Assembly (NCBI RefSeq): GCF_014836405.1
Contig: NZ_JACSQU010000001.1
Location: 186,001-250,000, forward strand
Direction: 5' to 3'
Length of the DNA: 64,000 bases
From: Brevundimonas guildfordensis
Lineage (GTDB): Bacteria; Pseudomonadota; Alphaproteobacteria; Caulobacterales; Caulobacteraceae
A model generated the notes under the pieces. It made no database searches. It was not told where the DNA came from and saw nothing but the letters and a program-made list of their open reading frames with translations. Shown here piece after piece: positions 42,659 through 53,000 of the stretch (position 1 is its first letter; the number at the start of each line of letters is the position of its first letter). The translations under genes were made by a program, and so were the position numbers.

Positions 42659-43129
42659 ATGAGCCCGACGCCCGATTTCCGCCTCGACGACTTCATCCCC
42701 TACCTCTTGTCCGTAGCGGCCAATGCGGTCAGCGACGCGGTGGCCGCTGCCTATCGGATATCGCATGACCTGAGCACGCCGGAATGGCGGCTGATCGCGG
42801 TCCTCGCCGAGGATGGCGGGCTGACGCCCCAGGCTATCGGGCGTCGCACGCGCATGGACAAGGTGACTGTCAGCCGGGCCTCGGTCAGCCTGCTGGAGCG
42901 CGGGTTCGTGCGTCGCGCCCCAAATCCGGTTGACCAGCGATCGCATATCCTGAGCCTGAGCGCCTCAGGCTTGAGCGTCTATCATGAGGTGGCGCCCCTG
43001 GCGCTGAGGGTTCAGGAGCAGATACTGGAGGGGTTCAGCCCCCAGGAGATCGAGTCGCTGTCGCGGCTTCTGGTTCGAGCCGAAGCCGCCGCCACGGTCT
43101 CTGACGAGAGTCGAAAAGCGACCCGCTGA
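42659..43129 (+). CDS. MarR-family regulator of homogentisate genes
   Basis: A 156-residue MarR regulator: LSTPEWRLIAVLAEDGGLTPQAIGRRTRMDKVTVSRASVSLLERGFVRRAPNPVDQRSHILSLSASGL is the winged HTH with its DxR wing. Divergent from hmgA-fahA with a GTTTCA-TT-TGAAAC palindrome between, so it most likely represses those genes and itself, with homogentisate or a precursor as the probable effector (inference). Confidence 0.88.
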   Translation: MSPTPDFRLDDFIPYLLSVAANAVSDAVAAAYRISHDLSTPEWRLIAVLAEDGGLTPQAIGRRTRMDKVTVSRASVSLLERGFVRRAPNPVDQRSHILSLSASGLSVYHEVAPLALRVQEQILEGFSPQEIESLSRLLVRAEAAATVSDESRKATR

Positions 43130-43151
43130 CGCATGAGGCGCAGGCTCACAT

Positions 43152-43880
43152 TTATTTGAGCAGCTCGGACAAGGTCCTGGCGCAGGCCATGACATGCTGG
43201 CGGGACGCCTCGATATCGAGGTTGTTCAAGGCCACGACGCCGACGCTCGCTTCCACGCCCCCGAAAATGGCGCCCGGCATGACCACAGGGCTCGCCACGC
43301 CTACCGCCCCGGGCTGGAGCTCGCCGATCGAAATGCTGACCCCTTCGGCGCGGGCCCGGATGACGGGTTCGCTGTCGTCGGCGGACGGTGGACGGCTGGA
43401 CAGGATGGCGTGGCCGGCGGCCCCGCGCGTCAGCGGATGGCGGCTGCCGACCTTATAGGTGACATGTAGGACGCTGGCGTCGGCGTCGACCACATCGATC
43501 GGCACGCAGTCCTGACCATCGGCGATGGAAATAAAGGCGGATGCCTTGGTTTTGTTGGATAAATCCTGGAGCAAAGGCCTTGCGATCGACCGCAGTTGCG
43601 GTGCGAAACGGGACGACAGCGGCAGGACGCCAGGGCCCAGGAAATACTTCCCCCCGGGCGCCTTCATCACCAGCCCGTGCAATTCCAGCGTCCGCACCAG
43701 CCGGTAGGTGATGGCGCGATGCAGGCCCATGCGCACGGCCAGCTCCGCGACGGTCAGGCCTTCCATGGCCTGCGATACGGCGTGCAGCGCCGTCAGCCCG
43801 CGGTCCAGAGTCTGGACCACGTTCGGGTCTTTTTCGGCCTCTTTGGCGGCGTTTCCGACAGTCGCCTGACGTGGAGCCAT
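43152..43880 (-). CDS. IclR-family regulator, divergent from the P450 fusion gene
   Basis: A 242-residue IclR regulator. The N-terminal winged HTH reads VQTLDRGLTALHAVSQAMEGLTVAELAVRMGLHRAITYRLVRTLELHGLV; the effector domain follows with LSNKTKASAFISIADGQDCVPIDVV and GAAGHAILS. The start is ATG 43880; the frame stays open far upstream only as an antisense shadow of the P450 gene. A palindrome (44003-44017) in the divergent region is a candidate operator, so it likely controls the P450-transporter-porin operon. Confidence 0.88.
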   Translation of the reverse strand: MAPRQATVGNAAKEAEKDPNVVQTLDRGLTALHAVSQAMEGLTVAELAVRMGLHRAITYRLVRTLELHGLVMKAPGGKYFLGPGVLPLSSRFAPQLRSIARPLLQDLSNKTKASAFISIADGQDCVPIDVVDADASVLHVTYKVGSRHPLTRGAAGHAILSSRPPSADDSEPVIRARAEGVSISIGELQPGAVGVASPVVMPGAIFGGVEASVGVVALNNLDIEASRQHVMACARTLSELLK

Positions 43881-43957
43881 GCCGAGCGAATCCTTTCCTC
43901 TAGGGGCGTCTCGATGACCTAGCACGCCGCGGTGTTCGCGACGCATCCGACGCAAAC

Positions 43958-43996
43958 CTCTTGACACCGTCCAGGCGATGCGTTCGATTTTAGAGC
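43958..43996 (+). promoter_or_regulatory. Possible promoter of P450 gene
   Basis: TTGACA at 43961-43966 is a consensus -35 element; AT-rich GATTTTAGAG near 43986 lies at a workable distance for a -10, though it fits the consensus poorly. The operator-like palindrome at 44003 lies just downstream, where a bound regulator would block transcription. Confidence 0.4.
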
Positions 43997-44002
43997 ATAC
44001 AA

Positions 44003-44017
44003 GCTCGATAAACGAGC
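44003..44017. promoter_or_regulatory. Palindrome GCTCG-ATAAA-CGAGC, candidate IclR operator
   Basis: Perfect 5-bp inverted repeat with a five-base AT-rich centre, 23 bases before the P450 start and in the gap shared with the divergent IclR gene. Binding is inferred. Confidence 0.5.
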
Positions 44018-44039
44018 ATCTAGTCATGAAAGGGAGATC

Positions 44040-46400
44040 ATGGACGGACACAACATGATCAGCGCTGACGCTAAATCGGCCGGATGCCCGTTCAGCGGCG
44101 CGGCGCCCGCTCCGGCTGTGGATGCGTCGGCGACGGCGCGGTGCCCGTTCGACGCGACTCCCGAGACCTTCGACATGTTCGAGGGGCCGTATCAGATCGA
44201 TCCGGCTGAAGCCCTGCGGTGGTCCCGCGACCGCGAGCCGGTCTTCTTCAGCGAAAAGCTGGGCTACTGGATCGTCAGCCGATACGAGGACGTGAAGGCG
44301 GTGTTCCGCGACAACGTCACCTTCTCGCCGTCGATCGCGCTCGAGAAGATGACGCCCAACTCGGCCGAGGCGAACGCGGTCCTCAAGAAATACGACTACG
44401 GCATGAGCCGTACCCTGGTGAACGAGGACGAGCCGGCGCACATGCAGCGCCGCCGCGTCCTGATCGACTCCTTCCTGCCCGAGAACCTGATCCACCATGA
44501 GGACATGGTTCGTCGCGTGACCCGCGAATGCGTGGACCGTTTCATCGACAGCGGCGAGACCGACTTGGTCAAGTCGATGCTGTTCGAGGTCCCCCTGACG
44601 GTGGCGCTGCACTTCCTGGGCGTGCCCGAGGAAGACATGGAGACGCTGCGGAAATACTCGATCGCGCACGTGGTCAACACCTGGGGCCGGCCGACCGTCG
44701 ATGAACAGGTCGCGGTGGCCGAAGCCGTAGGCAACTTCTGGAAATTCTCGGGCGAGGTGCTCGATAAGATGCGCAAGGATCCGTCGGGCAACGGCTGGAT
44801 GGAGTATTCCCTCAGGGTGCAGAAGGAGATGCCGGAGGTCGTCACCGACTCCTATCTGCACTCGATGATGATGGCGGGCATCGTCGCTTCGCACGAAACC
44901 ACGGCCCACGCCTCGGGCAACGCCTTCCGCCTGATGCTGGAGAACCGATCGGCCTGGGAAGCGATCTGCGCCAATCCCGCCCTGATCCCCAATGCGGTGG
45001 AGGAATGCCTGCGCTTGTCGGGCTCGGTCGTGGCCTGGCGTCGTCTGGCCTTGAAGCCGGCGGTGGTCGGCGGCGTGGAGATCCCCGAAGGCGCCAAGGT
45101 GATGGTCGTCCAGGCCTCGGCCAACCACGACGAACGCTTCTTCGAGAACGCCGACGTGCTGGACATCTATCGCGAGAACACCACCGATCACCTGACCTTC
45201 GGCTACGGCAGCCACCAGTGCATCGGCAAGAACCTGGCGCGGATGGAGATCCGCATCTTCTTCGAGGAACTGACCAAGCGTCTGCCGCACATGGAGATCG
45301 TGGCGGATCAGGAGTTCCACTACCTGCCGAACACCTCTTTCCGCGGCCCCGACAATCTGCTGGTGCGCTGGGATCCAGCCAAGAACCCCGAGCGCGCCAG
45401 CCCCGATCTGCTGGAAAGCCGTCTGCCGGTGAAGATCGGCCCGCCGTCCAAGCAGGACCTGACGCGCGAAATGGTCGTGGCGGGCATCGAACGCATCGGC
45501 GAGAACGTCCTGGGCGTCACGCTCAAGGACCCGAAGGGCGCGAGCCTGCCGCGCTGGAGCCCGGGGTCGCACATCGACTTCGAAATGGGCGACTACAGCC
45601 GAAAATATTCGCTGTGCAGCGAACCCTCGGCCGACACGCTGAACGTCGCCATTCTGCGCGAAGACAGAGGGCGCGGCGGATCGCTCTATTTCCACCAGAA
45701 TCTGAAGGAAGGGCTGACGGTCCGCATTCGGGGGCCCAAGAACCACTTCCGCCTTAAGGAAGACGCCGCCAGCTACGCGTTGATCGCGGGGGGTATCGGC
45801 ATTACTCCCATCATCGCCATGGCCGATCGCCTGAAAGCTCTGGGCAAGCCCTACCGCGTTCACTACGCTGGACGCGCCCGCGCCAACATGGCCCTGGTCG
45901 AGCGCCTGCTGCGCGACCACGGCGACGTCGCCACGCTTTACTGCGCCGACGAGCAGCGCCGCCTTAGCCTTGCCGAGTTGATCGACGCGCTGCCGCAGGA
46001 CGGACACGTCTATGCCTGCGGCCCGGAGGAGCTTCTCGCCGAGCTTCAGTCCAGGATGGAGGCCGCGCCTGACCGTCTGCACGTCGAGCACTTCTCGGCC
46101 GTCGGCACGGGTTTGGATCCGGACAAGGAGACGGCCTTTGAGGTCGAGCTGGCCGACAGCGAGCGCACCCTTACGGTGGCGGCGCACGAAACCCTGCTGG
46201 ACGCGCTCGAAGCCGCCGGCATCGATGTTCAGAGCGACTGCCGCGAAGGCCTGTGCGGCAGCTGTGAGGTCCGTCTGCTCGAGGGCGAGGCCGATCACAG
46301 GGACAAGGTTCTGACGGCGGCGGAGCGGGAAGAGGGCGGTCGCCTGATCTCGTGCTGCTCGCGAGCCCGCGATGGCGGGCGACTGGTGCTCGCCCTCTAA
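44040..46400 (+). CDS. Self-sufficient cytochrome P450-PDR fusion (CYP116B-like)
   Basis: A 786-residue fusion. The N-terminal P450 (about 1-445) has the I-helix AGIVASHETTAHA, K-helix ECLR, and haem-binding FGYGSHQCIGK with axial Cys394. A linker leads into a phthalate-dioxygenase-reductase module: flavin domain (SRKYSLCSEP), NAD domain (AGGIGITPI, YACGPEELL), and a C-terminal [2Fe-2S] ferredoxin (CREGLCGSC, then CCS). This order is that of class VII CYP116B enzymes such as P450RhF, which need only NAD(P)H and O2. Start ATG 44040 follows AAGGGAGATC. Neighbours (IclR, MHS transporter, porin) suggest a dedicated uptake and hydroxylation route; substrate unknown. Confidence 0.92.
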   Translation: MDGHNMISADAKSAGCPFSGAAPAPAVDASATARCPFDATPETFDMFEGPYQIDPAEALRWSRDREPVFFSEKLGYWIVSRYEDVKAVFRDNVTFSPSIALEKMTPNSAEANAVLKKYDYGMSRTLVNEDEPAHMQRRRVLIDSFLPENLIHHEDMVRRVTRECVDRFIDSGETDLVKSMLFEVPLTVALHFLGVPEEDMETLRKYSIAHVVNTWGRPTVDEQVAVAEAVGNFWKFSGEVLDKMRKDPSGNGWMEYSLRVQKEMPEVVTDSYLHSMMMAGIVASHETTAHASGNAFRLMLENRSAWEAICANPALIPNAVEECLRLSGSVVAWRRLALKPAVVGGVEIPEGAKVMVVQASANHDERFFENADVLDIYRENTTDHLTFGYGSHQCIGKNLARMEIRIFFEELTKRLPHMEIVADQEFHYLPNTSFRGPDNLLVRWDPAKNPERASPDLLESRLPVKIGPPSKQDLTREMVVAGIERIGENVLGVTLKDPKGASLPRWSPGSHIDFEMGDYSRKYSLCSEPSADTLNVAILREDRGRGGSLYFHQNLKEGLTVRIRGPKNHFRLKEDAASYALIAGGIGITPIIAMADRLKALGKPYRVHYAGRARANMALVERLLRDHGDVATLYCADEQRRLSLAELIDALPQDGHVYACGPEELLAELQSRMEAAPDRLHVEHFSAVGTGLDPDKETAFEVELADSERTLTVAAHETLLDALEAAGIDVQSDCREGLCGSCEVRLLEGEADHRDKVLTAAEREEGGRLISCCSRARDGGRLVLAL

Positions 46401-46480
46401 AAGGCGCGCGCCCAACAATAAGAAACTGACAACAAGTTCATCAAAAAGTGCGGCCGGTTCGCCGGGCCGGGGAGACCCTA

Positions 46481-47788
46481 GTGAAACGCGTTAATCTCAT
46501 GGTGGCGAGCACAGTCGGCACCACATTGGAATGGTACGACTTCTTCGCCTTCGCCATGTGCGCGGTGCTGGTGTTCGACAAGCTCTTCTTCAGCGCGGCG
46601 GACCCCTTCATGGCCACGCTGCTGGCGCTGGGCACCTTCGCGGCGGGCTTTCTGGCCCGCCCGCTGGGCGGCGTCATCTTCGGCATTCTGGGCGATCGGA
46701 TCGGCCGTAAGAAGGTTCTGGTCGTCAGCCTGCTGATGATGGGTTTCGGCACCTTCGCCGTCGGCCTGCTGCCCACCTACGCCACCATCGGTATAGCGGC
46801 GCCCATTTTGTTGCTGGTACTGCGCATCGTTCAGGGCATCGCCGTGGGCGGCGAGGCGACGGGCGCTATCCTGATCATCGCCGAATCCATGCCGTCGCGA
46901 CAGCGCGCCTTCTGGACCAGCTTCACCATGTTCGCCGGCCCCCTGGCCAATGTGCTGGCCGCCGTCGTCATCCTGATCATCCAGCGCATGTTCGGCAGCG
47001 ACGGCTTCCTGGAATGGGCCTGGCGCGTGCCCTTCTTCCTGTCGGCGCTTCTGATCTTCCTGGGCTTCTGGACCCGCCGCCGGGTCGAGGAATCTCCCGA
47101 GTTCGTCGAGCTGGCATCGAAGCGCGAGACGGTCGAACACGCGCCCCTGAAGGAAGCCTTCACCAGCCAGTGGCGTCGCATGCTGACAGCCTTTTTCCTG
47201 AAGGCGTCCGAGAACACCTTCCTCTACATCTTCAGCACCTTCCTCGTCCTGATGGCGACGACCTATCTGGGCTTCGAGCGCGGACCGGTGATGACCGCCC
47301 TGCTGTGGGCCTCGCTGTTCGAGGTTGGGGTCGTGCTCATCGCCGCCCTTGTCGCGGACCGCATCGGCCGTCGTCCTGTCCTGCTGGTCGGCTTGTTCCT
47401 ATCGGCCATCACCAGCTTCGCCCTGTTCACGCTGAAGCCGGCGGAGACCACCCAGATGGAGCTGCAACTGTTCACCATGCTCTGCATGGGCTCGCACGGC
47501 ATCATTCTGGGCGCCATGGCCGCCTTCATGGCTGAGCTGTTCCCGACCCGCATCCGCTTCACCGCCCTGTCGACTAGCTATCAACTGGCGTCGGTGGCGG
47601 GGGGCTCGATCGCTCCCATCTTGGGCGCGATCCTGCTGAAGGTGACCGGCAGCGGTCTCGCGGTCGCCGTCTATGCAGCCGTGATGTCCATTCCCGCGCT
47701 GATCGTGGTCTTCCGCACCCCGGAAACGCGAGACAACCCCGCGCTTGATGCGGTGGCTCCGGTAAGCCCGAGCGCTGCAGCCCACTGA
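46481..47788 (+). CDS. MFS transporter, metabolite:H+ symporter (MHS) family
   Basis: Inner-membrane transporter, about 435 residues and 12 predicted membrane segments. MHS features include TTLEWYDFFAFAMCAVLVFDKLFF at the first helix, RPLGGVIFGILGDRIGRKKVL (the MFS loop 2-3 motif), RIVQGIAVGGEATGAILIIAE, and RRVEESPEF after helix 6. GTG 46481 follows GGGGAGA; a GTG at 46448 and an ATG at 46499 are alternatives. MHS proteins import organic acids such as shikimate, 2-oxoglutarate or aromatic acids. Placed 80 bases after the P450 fusion gene, it probably brings in the substrate or a related compound. Confidence 0.88.
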   Translation: MKRVNLMVASTVGTTLEWYDFFAFAMCAVLVFDKLFFSAADPFMATLLALGTFAAGFLARPLGGVIFGILGDRIGRKKVLVVSLLMMGFGTFAVGLLPTYATIGIAAPILLLVLRIVQGIAVGGEATGAILIIAESMPSRQRAFWTSFTMFAGPLANVLAAVVILIIQRMFGSDGFLEWAWRVPFFLSALLIFLGFWTRRRVEESPEFVELASKRETVEHAPLKEAFTSQWRRMLTAFFLKASENTFLYIFSTFLVLMATTYLGFERGPVMTALLWASLFEVGVVLIAALVADRIGRRPVLLVGLFLSAITSFALFTLKPAETTQMELQLFTMLCMGSHGIILGAMAAFMAELFPTRIRFTALSTSYQLASVAGGSIAPILGAILLKVTGSGLAVAVYAAVMSIPALIVVFRTPETRDNPALDAVAPVSPSAAAH

Positions 47789-47877
47789 TCGCTGCTCGCC
47801 TTTTCCCCGATGGCCTCAGGGCGGTCGGGGAAGGGACGGCTCGCTCCAGCACAACGAATAAGAACGAGGAAACCCCT

Positions 47878-49287
47878 ATGGCGACCACCTTCTGGCGGCG
47901 TGCGACTTCGTGCGCCCTGAGCCTCCTGGCCACCTGCGCCCTGACTCCCCTGGCTCACGCTCAGGACGGAGCGGCCCGGCCCGTCGTTTTCGCGCCCCTG
48001 CCTTACGACGACGACTTCTCCTATCTGGCCGACCCGGCGCTGCACACCACGCCCTGGGCGAGGCTGAAATACATCCCCGTCGGAGGGCAGGCCTATCTGA
48101 CCCTAGGCGGGGAGGCGCGCCTGCGCACCGAAACCCGCGAGCACCTTAACTTCGGCCGCGGCGTCGAGGATGACGGGTTCGACTTCCAGCATCGTCTGCG
48201 ACTGTGGGGAGACCTGAACCTGACGCCGAACCTGCGGGTCTATGGCGAAGTGCAGGCCACCGGCACTAACGGCGACAATGTCCCCACGCGCAACCCGGTC
48301 GATCATAACGACATCGAGGGCCACCAGCTCTTGGTCGAATACGCGGGTGACTATGGCGACGATGGCCGGTTCTTTATTCGCGGCGGGCGCCAGGAGATCG
48401 CGCTGGGCAAGGGTCGGCTTATCGATCCGCGCAATGGGCCCAACACCCGTCGGGCCTATGACGCCCTGCGCTTCCAGACGACGCGAGGCGACTGGCGTCT
48501 CGGCTTGATCGGCGGCCAGACGGTGCGGGACCTGGACGGCGCCTGGGCCAATGAGAGCAACAGCGACTTCAACTTCCTGACCGTTCACGCCGCGCGCAAG
48601 ATGGACGGGGCTCTAGGCCAGGGGGAGATCGAGTTTGTTTACATCCATACCGACCAGGAGGCGGCGCGCGTTTCCGACTTCATCGGCGAGCGCGACACCT
48701 ATTCGCTGCGCGTGGCCGCGAAGAAGGGCGCCCTTACCTATGACGTCGAAGCCATGCTGCAGGACGGCGAGACGGCTGCGGGCCAGGATGTCGAAGCCTG
48801 GTTCGTCGGCTTCGAGGGGGGCTATCAGCTGCCGGGAGCGTGGAAGCCGCGGATCGGCGCCCGCGTCGACGCCGGGTCGGGCGATGATGACGCCAGCGAC
48901 GACAAGGCGCAGGGATTCGACGCCTTGTGGGGGCGAGGCCAATCGTTCACCACAGAGTTCGGCTATACCAACATGGTCCAGGCCGGTCTGAACCTGAACC
49001 TCAATCCGATCCCCAGGCTGAACGCGAACCTGGGCGTGACCACCCTGCGCCGTCTGTCGCGCGACGACGGCGTCTACAGCCTGGCCCCCGCCCTGATCCG
49101 GGGCGCCGACGAAGGGCAATCTCGCGACGTCGGCCTTCGCACCACGGCCCGCGTTGACTACGACTGGGACAGCCATCTCTCCACCGGCTTCATGGTCAAC
49201 CATGTCTCTGCGGGCGACTTTCTGAAAGAAACCGGCGACGGAAAGGACCTATTCTACACGTCGGTCTTCGTCACTGCCCGTTTCTAG
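47878..49287 (+). CDS. Outer-membrane porin, alginate-export-like (AlgE/OprD-type) family
   Basis: A 469-residue beta-barrel protein with a signal peptide (cut after AHAQ, about residue 29). It has the Alginate_exp pattern: YLTLGGEARLRTETREHLNFG, HRLRLWGDLNLTPNLRVYGEVQ, GRQEIALGKGRLIDPRNGPNTRRAYDALRFQ, and a C-terminal strand ending VTARF. Family members in non-alginate bacteria serve as diffusion channels for organic acids or aromatics. As the third gene after the P450 fusion and MHS transporter it completes an outer- and inner-membrane uptake route. Confidence 0.85.
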   Translation: MATTFWRRATSCALSLLATCALTPLAHAQDGAARPVVFAPLPYDDDFSYLADPALHTTPWARLKYIPVGGQAYLTLGGEARLRTETREHLNFGRGVEDDGFDFQHRLRLWGDLNLTPNLRVYGEVQATGTNGDNVPTRNPVDHNDIEGHQLLVEYAGDYGDDGRFFIRGGRQEIALGKGRLIDPRNGPNTRRAYDALRFQTTRGDWRLGLIGGQTVRDLDGAWANESNSDFNFLTVHAARKMDGALGQGEIEFVYIHTDQEAARVSDFIGERDTYSLRVAAKKGALTYDVEAMLQDGETAAGQDVEAWFVGFEGGYQLPGAWKPRIGARVDAGSGDDDASDDKAQGFDALWGRGQSFTTEFGYTNMVQAGLNLNLNPIPRLNANLGVTTLRRLSRDDGVYSLAPALIRGADEGQSRDVGLRTTARVDYDWDSHLSTGFMVNHVSAGDFLKETGDGKDLFYTSVFVTARF

Positions 49288-49464
49288 AGCGAAATCCCTT
49301 CGCTGCGTCGGAAAATGGCCTGGATCTAAACGGGCGACGAGGCTCGGCGCCAATGTCCGCACCACGTGCATTGCAGCCCTTGGTGCTGAAAGGCAGAACG
49401 GCCCAGGCGTCATTTAATGCGAGGCGGCCAGGCGGCCTGAGGAGGCTGCCTGGCTCAAATGGCG

Positions 49465-49645
49465 TCAGGCCGCGAGGATTTCGTCGGCCGGACCGAAGAA
49501 CTCATAGTGAATGCGGTCCTCGGACACGCCGGCGGCCCGCAGGTCGGACACCCGGGCGCGGAGGAAGGGGCGCTGGCCGCACAGGTAGTAGTCCGCAGTC
49601 CCGCTAGGGGTCCAGGCCAGCACGTGCGCGCCCTGACGACCGCTC
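49465..49645 (-). pseudogene. Flavohaemoprotein (NO dioxygenase, Hmp) C-terminal remnant
   Basis: Minus-strand frame ending at 49465 reads ADYYLCGQRPFLRARVSDLRAAG, then IHYEFFGPADEILAA: the NAD-binding tail of Hmp (YLCGPxPFM and VHYEFFGP motifs). Upstream of about 49645 the homology stops abruptly, so the globin, FAD and most of the NAD domain are missing. It lies back-to-back with a remnant of the NO-responsive repressor gene nsrR. Confidence 0.7.
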
Positions 49646-49660
49646 ATCCGCGCGCCCGGG

Positions 49661-49873
49661 CGTCTCGGGGAGGACGGCTTCGATCTGGTGCATTGCGGCA
49701 ATTGTATCATCGCGCCCGCCTGCGGCCTGACAGGCGCTCTGCACCAGGCCCTGGCCGCCTTTCTGACGGTGCTGGACGGTTACACTCTGGAGAGCCTGCT
49801 CGCCCAACGCCTGGACATAACCGGCCTGTTCGAGCGTGCTGGTCCGGTGGAACTTTCAGCCGAGAACCGCTGA
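49661..49873 (+). pseudogene. NsrR (Rrf2-family NO sensor) C-terminal remnant
   Basis: Plus-strand frame from 49661 reads RLGEDGFDLVHCGNCIIAPA, then CGLTGALHQALAAFLTVLDG, YTLESLLAQ, matching the end of NsrR: a Cys-containing segment of the [2Fe-2S] site, then PAC-x-L and AFLxVLDxYTLxDL. The HTH half is missing. The gene would normally be divergent from hmp, so one deletion has removed the shared regulatory region and the N-terminal halves of both genes. Confidence 0.65.
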
Positions 49874-50091
49874 GTTCGGGGTCAGCGTAGGGGACAAGTT
49901 GATGCGCGACCGCTGCCGCGAGCAAGCCGCGGGTCCAGCATCTTCATATGCTGGCCGCTTGGGATAGGACGATTCGATATCCGGTGGTTGCGACGCGATC
50001 TCATGCCGCTCGCGCGCGAGAGGGTTCCGTCACGGCAGCAGGCTGCCAGCGGCGGGACGATGGCCGCCGGCAGGTAGATTTTTAGGGCGTC

Positions 50092-53000
50092 TTAAAACTT
50101 GACCGTGACGCCAAAGTAATAGCGACGGCCCGCAGTATCGTAGGCCCCGTTGTAGTTGGCCAGGCGGCCGCTGAACACGTCGCCGGAAGGCAGGAAGGGG
50201 CTGACCTCGTCGAGCAGATTGTTGACCCCCGCGTACAAGCGAATTTCGCGCCCCCCGACGTCCAGGTCATAGCCCGCGTAGAGGTCGTGCTCCCACACCT
50301 CCGGAATGCGCAGGAACTGCGGGTATTCGGCGTCGGGCATGGTCTGCAGCAGCGCCTCGTACTGTTGCAGGCGGAAGCGGCTGTCGAGAGTGGGGCTCAG
50401 GTATTTGACCGTGTAACGGAGCCGGAAGTCGTTCAGGCGCCAGGACAGGGAGGCGCGGCCCCGGTAATCAAAGCTGCCCTGGGACAGGTCTCCGCGCTGG
50501 TCAGTGACGACTTCGCCCTCCAGTCCCTCGAACCGGTGCTTCTGCTTCAGGACATGGGAGCCGTCATACCGCAGGTCCCAACGTCCGGGGACGCCGATAG
50601 CATCCAGGTTGAAGCGGTATTGCAGGGCCACGTCGATGCCCGAGGATTCCAGCCCGGCGACGTTGAACTGCCGTTGGGTCAGCGATGAGATCTGGCCGTC
50701 GTTCTGGTTGCGGCTGACGTCCGCGCAGAAGGGATTGTCGGCGATCGACCGGTCGCTGTCGTAGCACTGAATGAGGATGTCCTCATTCGCGTACTGGGTG
50801 ATCGCGTCCTTGATGTCGATGGCGTAGTAATCGACGGAGAGTGTCAGCCGGGGAATGAAGCTGGGCGTATAGACGGCCCCCAGGGTCAGGGTGTCCGCCG
50901 TCTCTTCTTTCAGGTCCAGATTGCCGCCATTGGGGCTGTAGACCGAGGAGCCCGACTGGCGATAGCGTACCGTATTGCCCTGGTTCAGCGCCTCCGCGAA
51001 GGCGGCCTGAATGCCGACCTCTTCGCGGCAGCGCTCGGCGATCCGGCCAGCCGTTACGGGCGTCACATTGCTGCAGATGTCGCTGACGGTATCGAAATCC
51101 CCGCGCGGAGGCGAGAACAGTTCGGCGATGTCGGGCGCGCGTTGCGAGCGGGCGGTCTGGGCGCGGAAACGCAGATCGGTGTTGGGCGCCCACTGCAGGC
51201 CGGCCCGATAACTGAACACCGTGCCGACATTGGCGATGTCGTAGTCGGCCAGACGCACCGAAGCGTCCAAGCTCAGCATGCGCGCGAACGGCAGGTCGGC
51301 CAGGATCGGGACCGACACCTCGGCGAAGCCCTCGATCGCCGAGATCTCGCCGTCGAAGTCGGGCACGGGGTTGCCTGAGGTCCCGCCCAGGTTCGATAGG
51401 CGGTCGCCGCGGAGGCTCTGGCTGTCCTTGCGATAGTCGGCGCCCAAGGCCGCGCTTAAAGGCCCGGCGGGCAATTGCATCACGGAGCCGGCCATAAAGG
51501 CCTGCAGGGTGTGCTGTTCGATCGTCACCTGCTGGTGCAGATCGGCGCGGATATAGTCGGCGGCTTCAGCCGTGATGGCGCCTTCGCCGAACAGATTGAC
51601 CGGCACGCAGCCGGCCGCGCGCGCCGCCGCATCGGCGCAACGGATGGCGCCGTCGGGACCGCGTTCGGCGTTGAGGCCGTGGCGCAGAGCCAGGCCGTTG
51701 ATCTCATTACGGCGGTGCTGCTCCTGTTCGTAGCGGCCGTAGCCGGCCGTAGCCTCCCAGGTCCAGTCGCCCCAGGCGTCGCCACGCAGGCCGACCCAGC
51801 TGCGTAGAGTGTCGCGCCGGTTTGTCGTGTCGCGGTAGCCGACCTCGTTGAAGCGGCGCGCCCAGGCGATGCCCTGGGTGCTGGCTGACAGGTTGTTGGC
51901 GAACACATCGTAGGGAACGGTCGGGTTGCAGTCGCCCAGATCAGCGCGGCGACAGGGAATGCGGCCGAGCGTCTCGTCGGTCTGCAGGCCGGTGTCGGGA
52001 TCGAACACGGACACGGTCGAGTTGAAGGTCAGGCCGACCGGCTCGCGACGCTCCTGAGTGTCGACCCGCGAATACTGCAGCTGTCCGAACAGGTTGAGGT
52101 TAGGACGAAGGTCGTAATCGGCCTTGGCCGCGAGCAGGTAGCGCTCGCGCGGCAGGATCAGGGAGCGATGCTTACGCTGGTTATAGCCGTCGCGGTTGGC
52201 CAGGAAGTAGCCGGTGTTGCCGTCGTCCCTCTGGCCCGGCAGGACCGGCGCGCCGGTCTGGGTGTTGGGGCCGAGCGGAACCAGGCCGCCGCCCTCATAG
52301 AAGCGGCGCTGCGCGGAGTTGGCGCCGTAGAAGACGCCGCCGGCCGTGTTGCCGCTGAGGTCGCGATAGGCGTTGGGCGGGAAGGACGAGGCGGGCTGAT
52401 AGTCGCTGATCAGCACGCCGTTTGCGTCAGTGTAGAGCGTCTCGAACTCATTGCGCCCTAGTTCGGCGTTATAGGCATAGCTGGCCTGGCGGGTGGCCCA
52501 GTCGCGATCGGCGGCGCGGATGCCGTGATCGCGGTCATAGGTGCCGCTGAGGGCGAAATAGCCGCGCTTGTCGGCGAAGTTCTTGCCCCACAGGATTTCA
52601 TAGGTCTGTTCCTCGCCGTCGCCTTCCTCGGACACGCCGGCGCGGGCGCGGACCGACAGACCGGTGTCGCGCGTGGTGATGATGTTCACCACCCCGGCCA
52701 CCGCATCCGAGCCGTAGACGGACGACGCGCCGCCGGTGATGATCTCGACCCGGTCCACGAAACTGGAGGGGATGGTGCTGGTGCTGACCCGGTTGGCGTT
52801 GGCGCTGTTGGACACGGTGCGGCGGCCGTCGATCAGCACCAGGGTGCGGTTGTCGCCCAGGTTACGCAGCTGGATGGCGCTGAGGCCTGAGTTCTGGACG
52901 TTCCCGGCCACGGTGCTGTCGTTGAGGGTTGAGGTCGCGGCGGGCAGGTCCGCGAGCATTTCGCTCAGCTCAGTCGTGCCCGATTCCTGCAGATCATCGG

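Noticed and set aside
43881-46418. Very long minus-strand frame continuing the IclR gene upstream to give a 1088-residue protein
   Set aside because: It is the antisense shadow of the P450 fusion gene; only the last 242 residues show a real family (IclR), with a sensible ATG at 43880.
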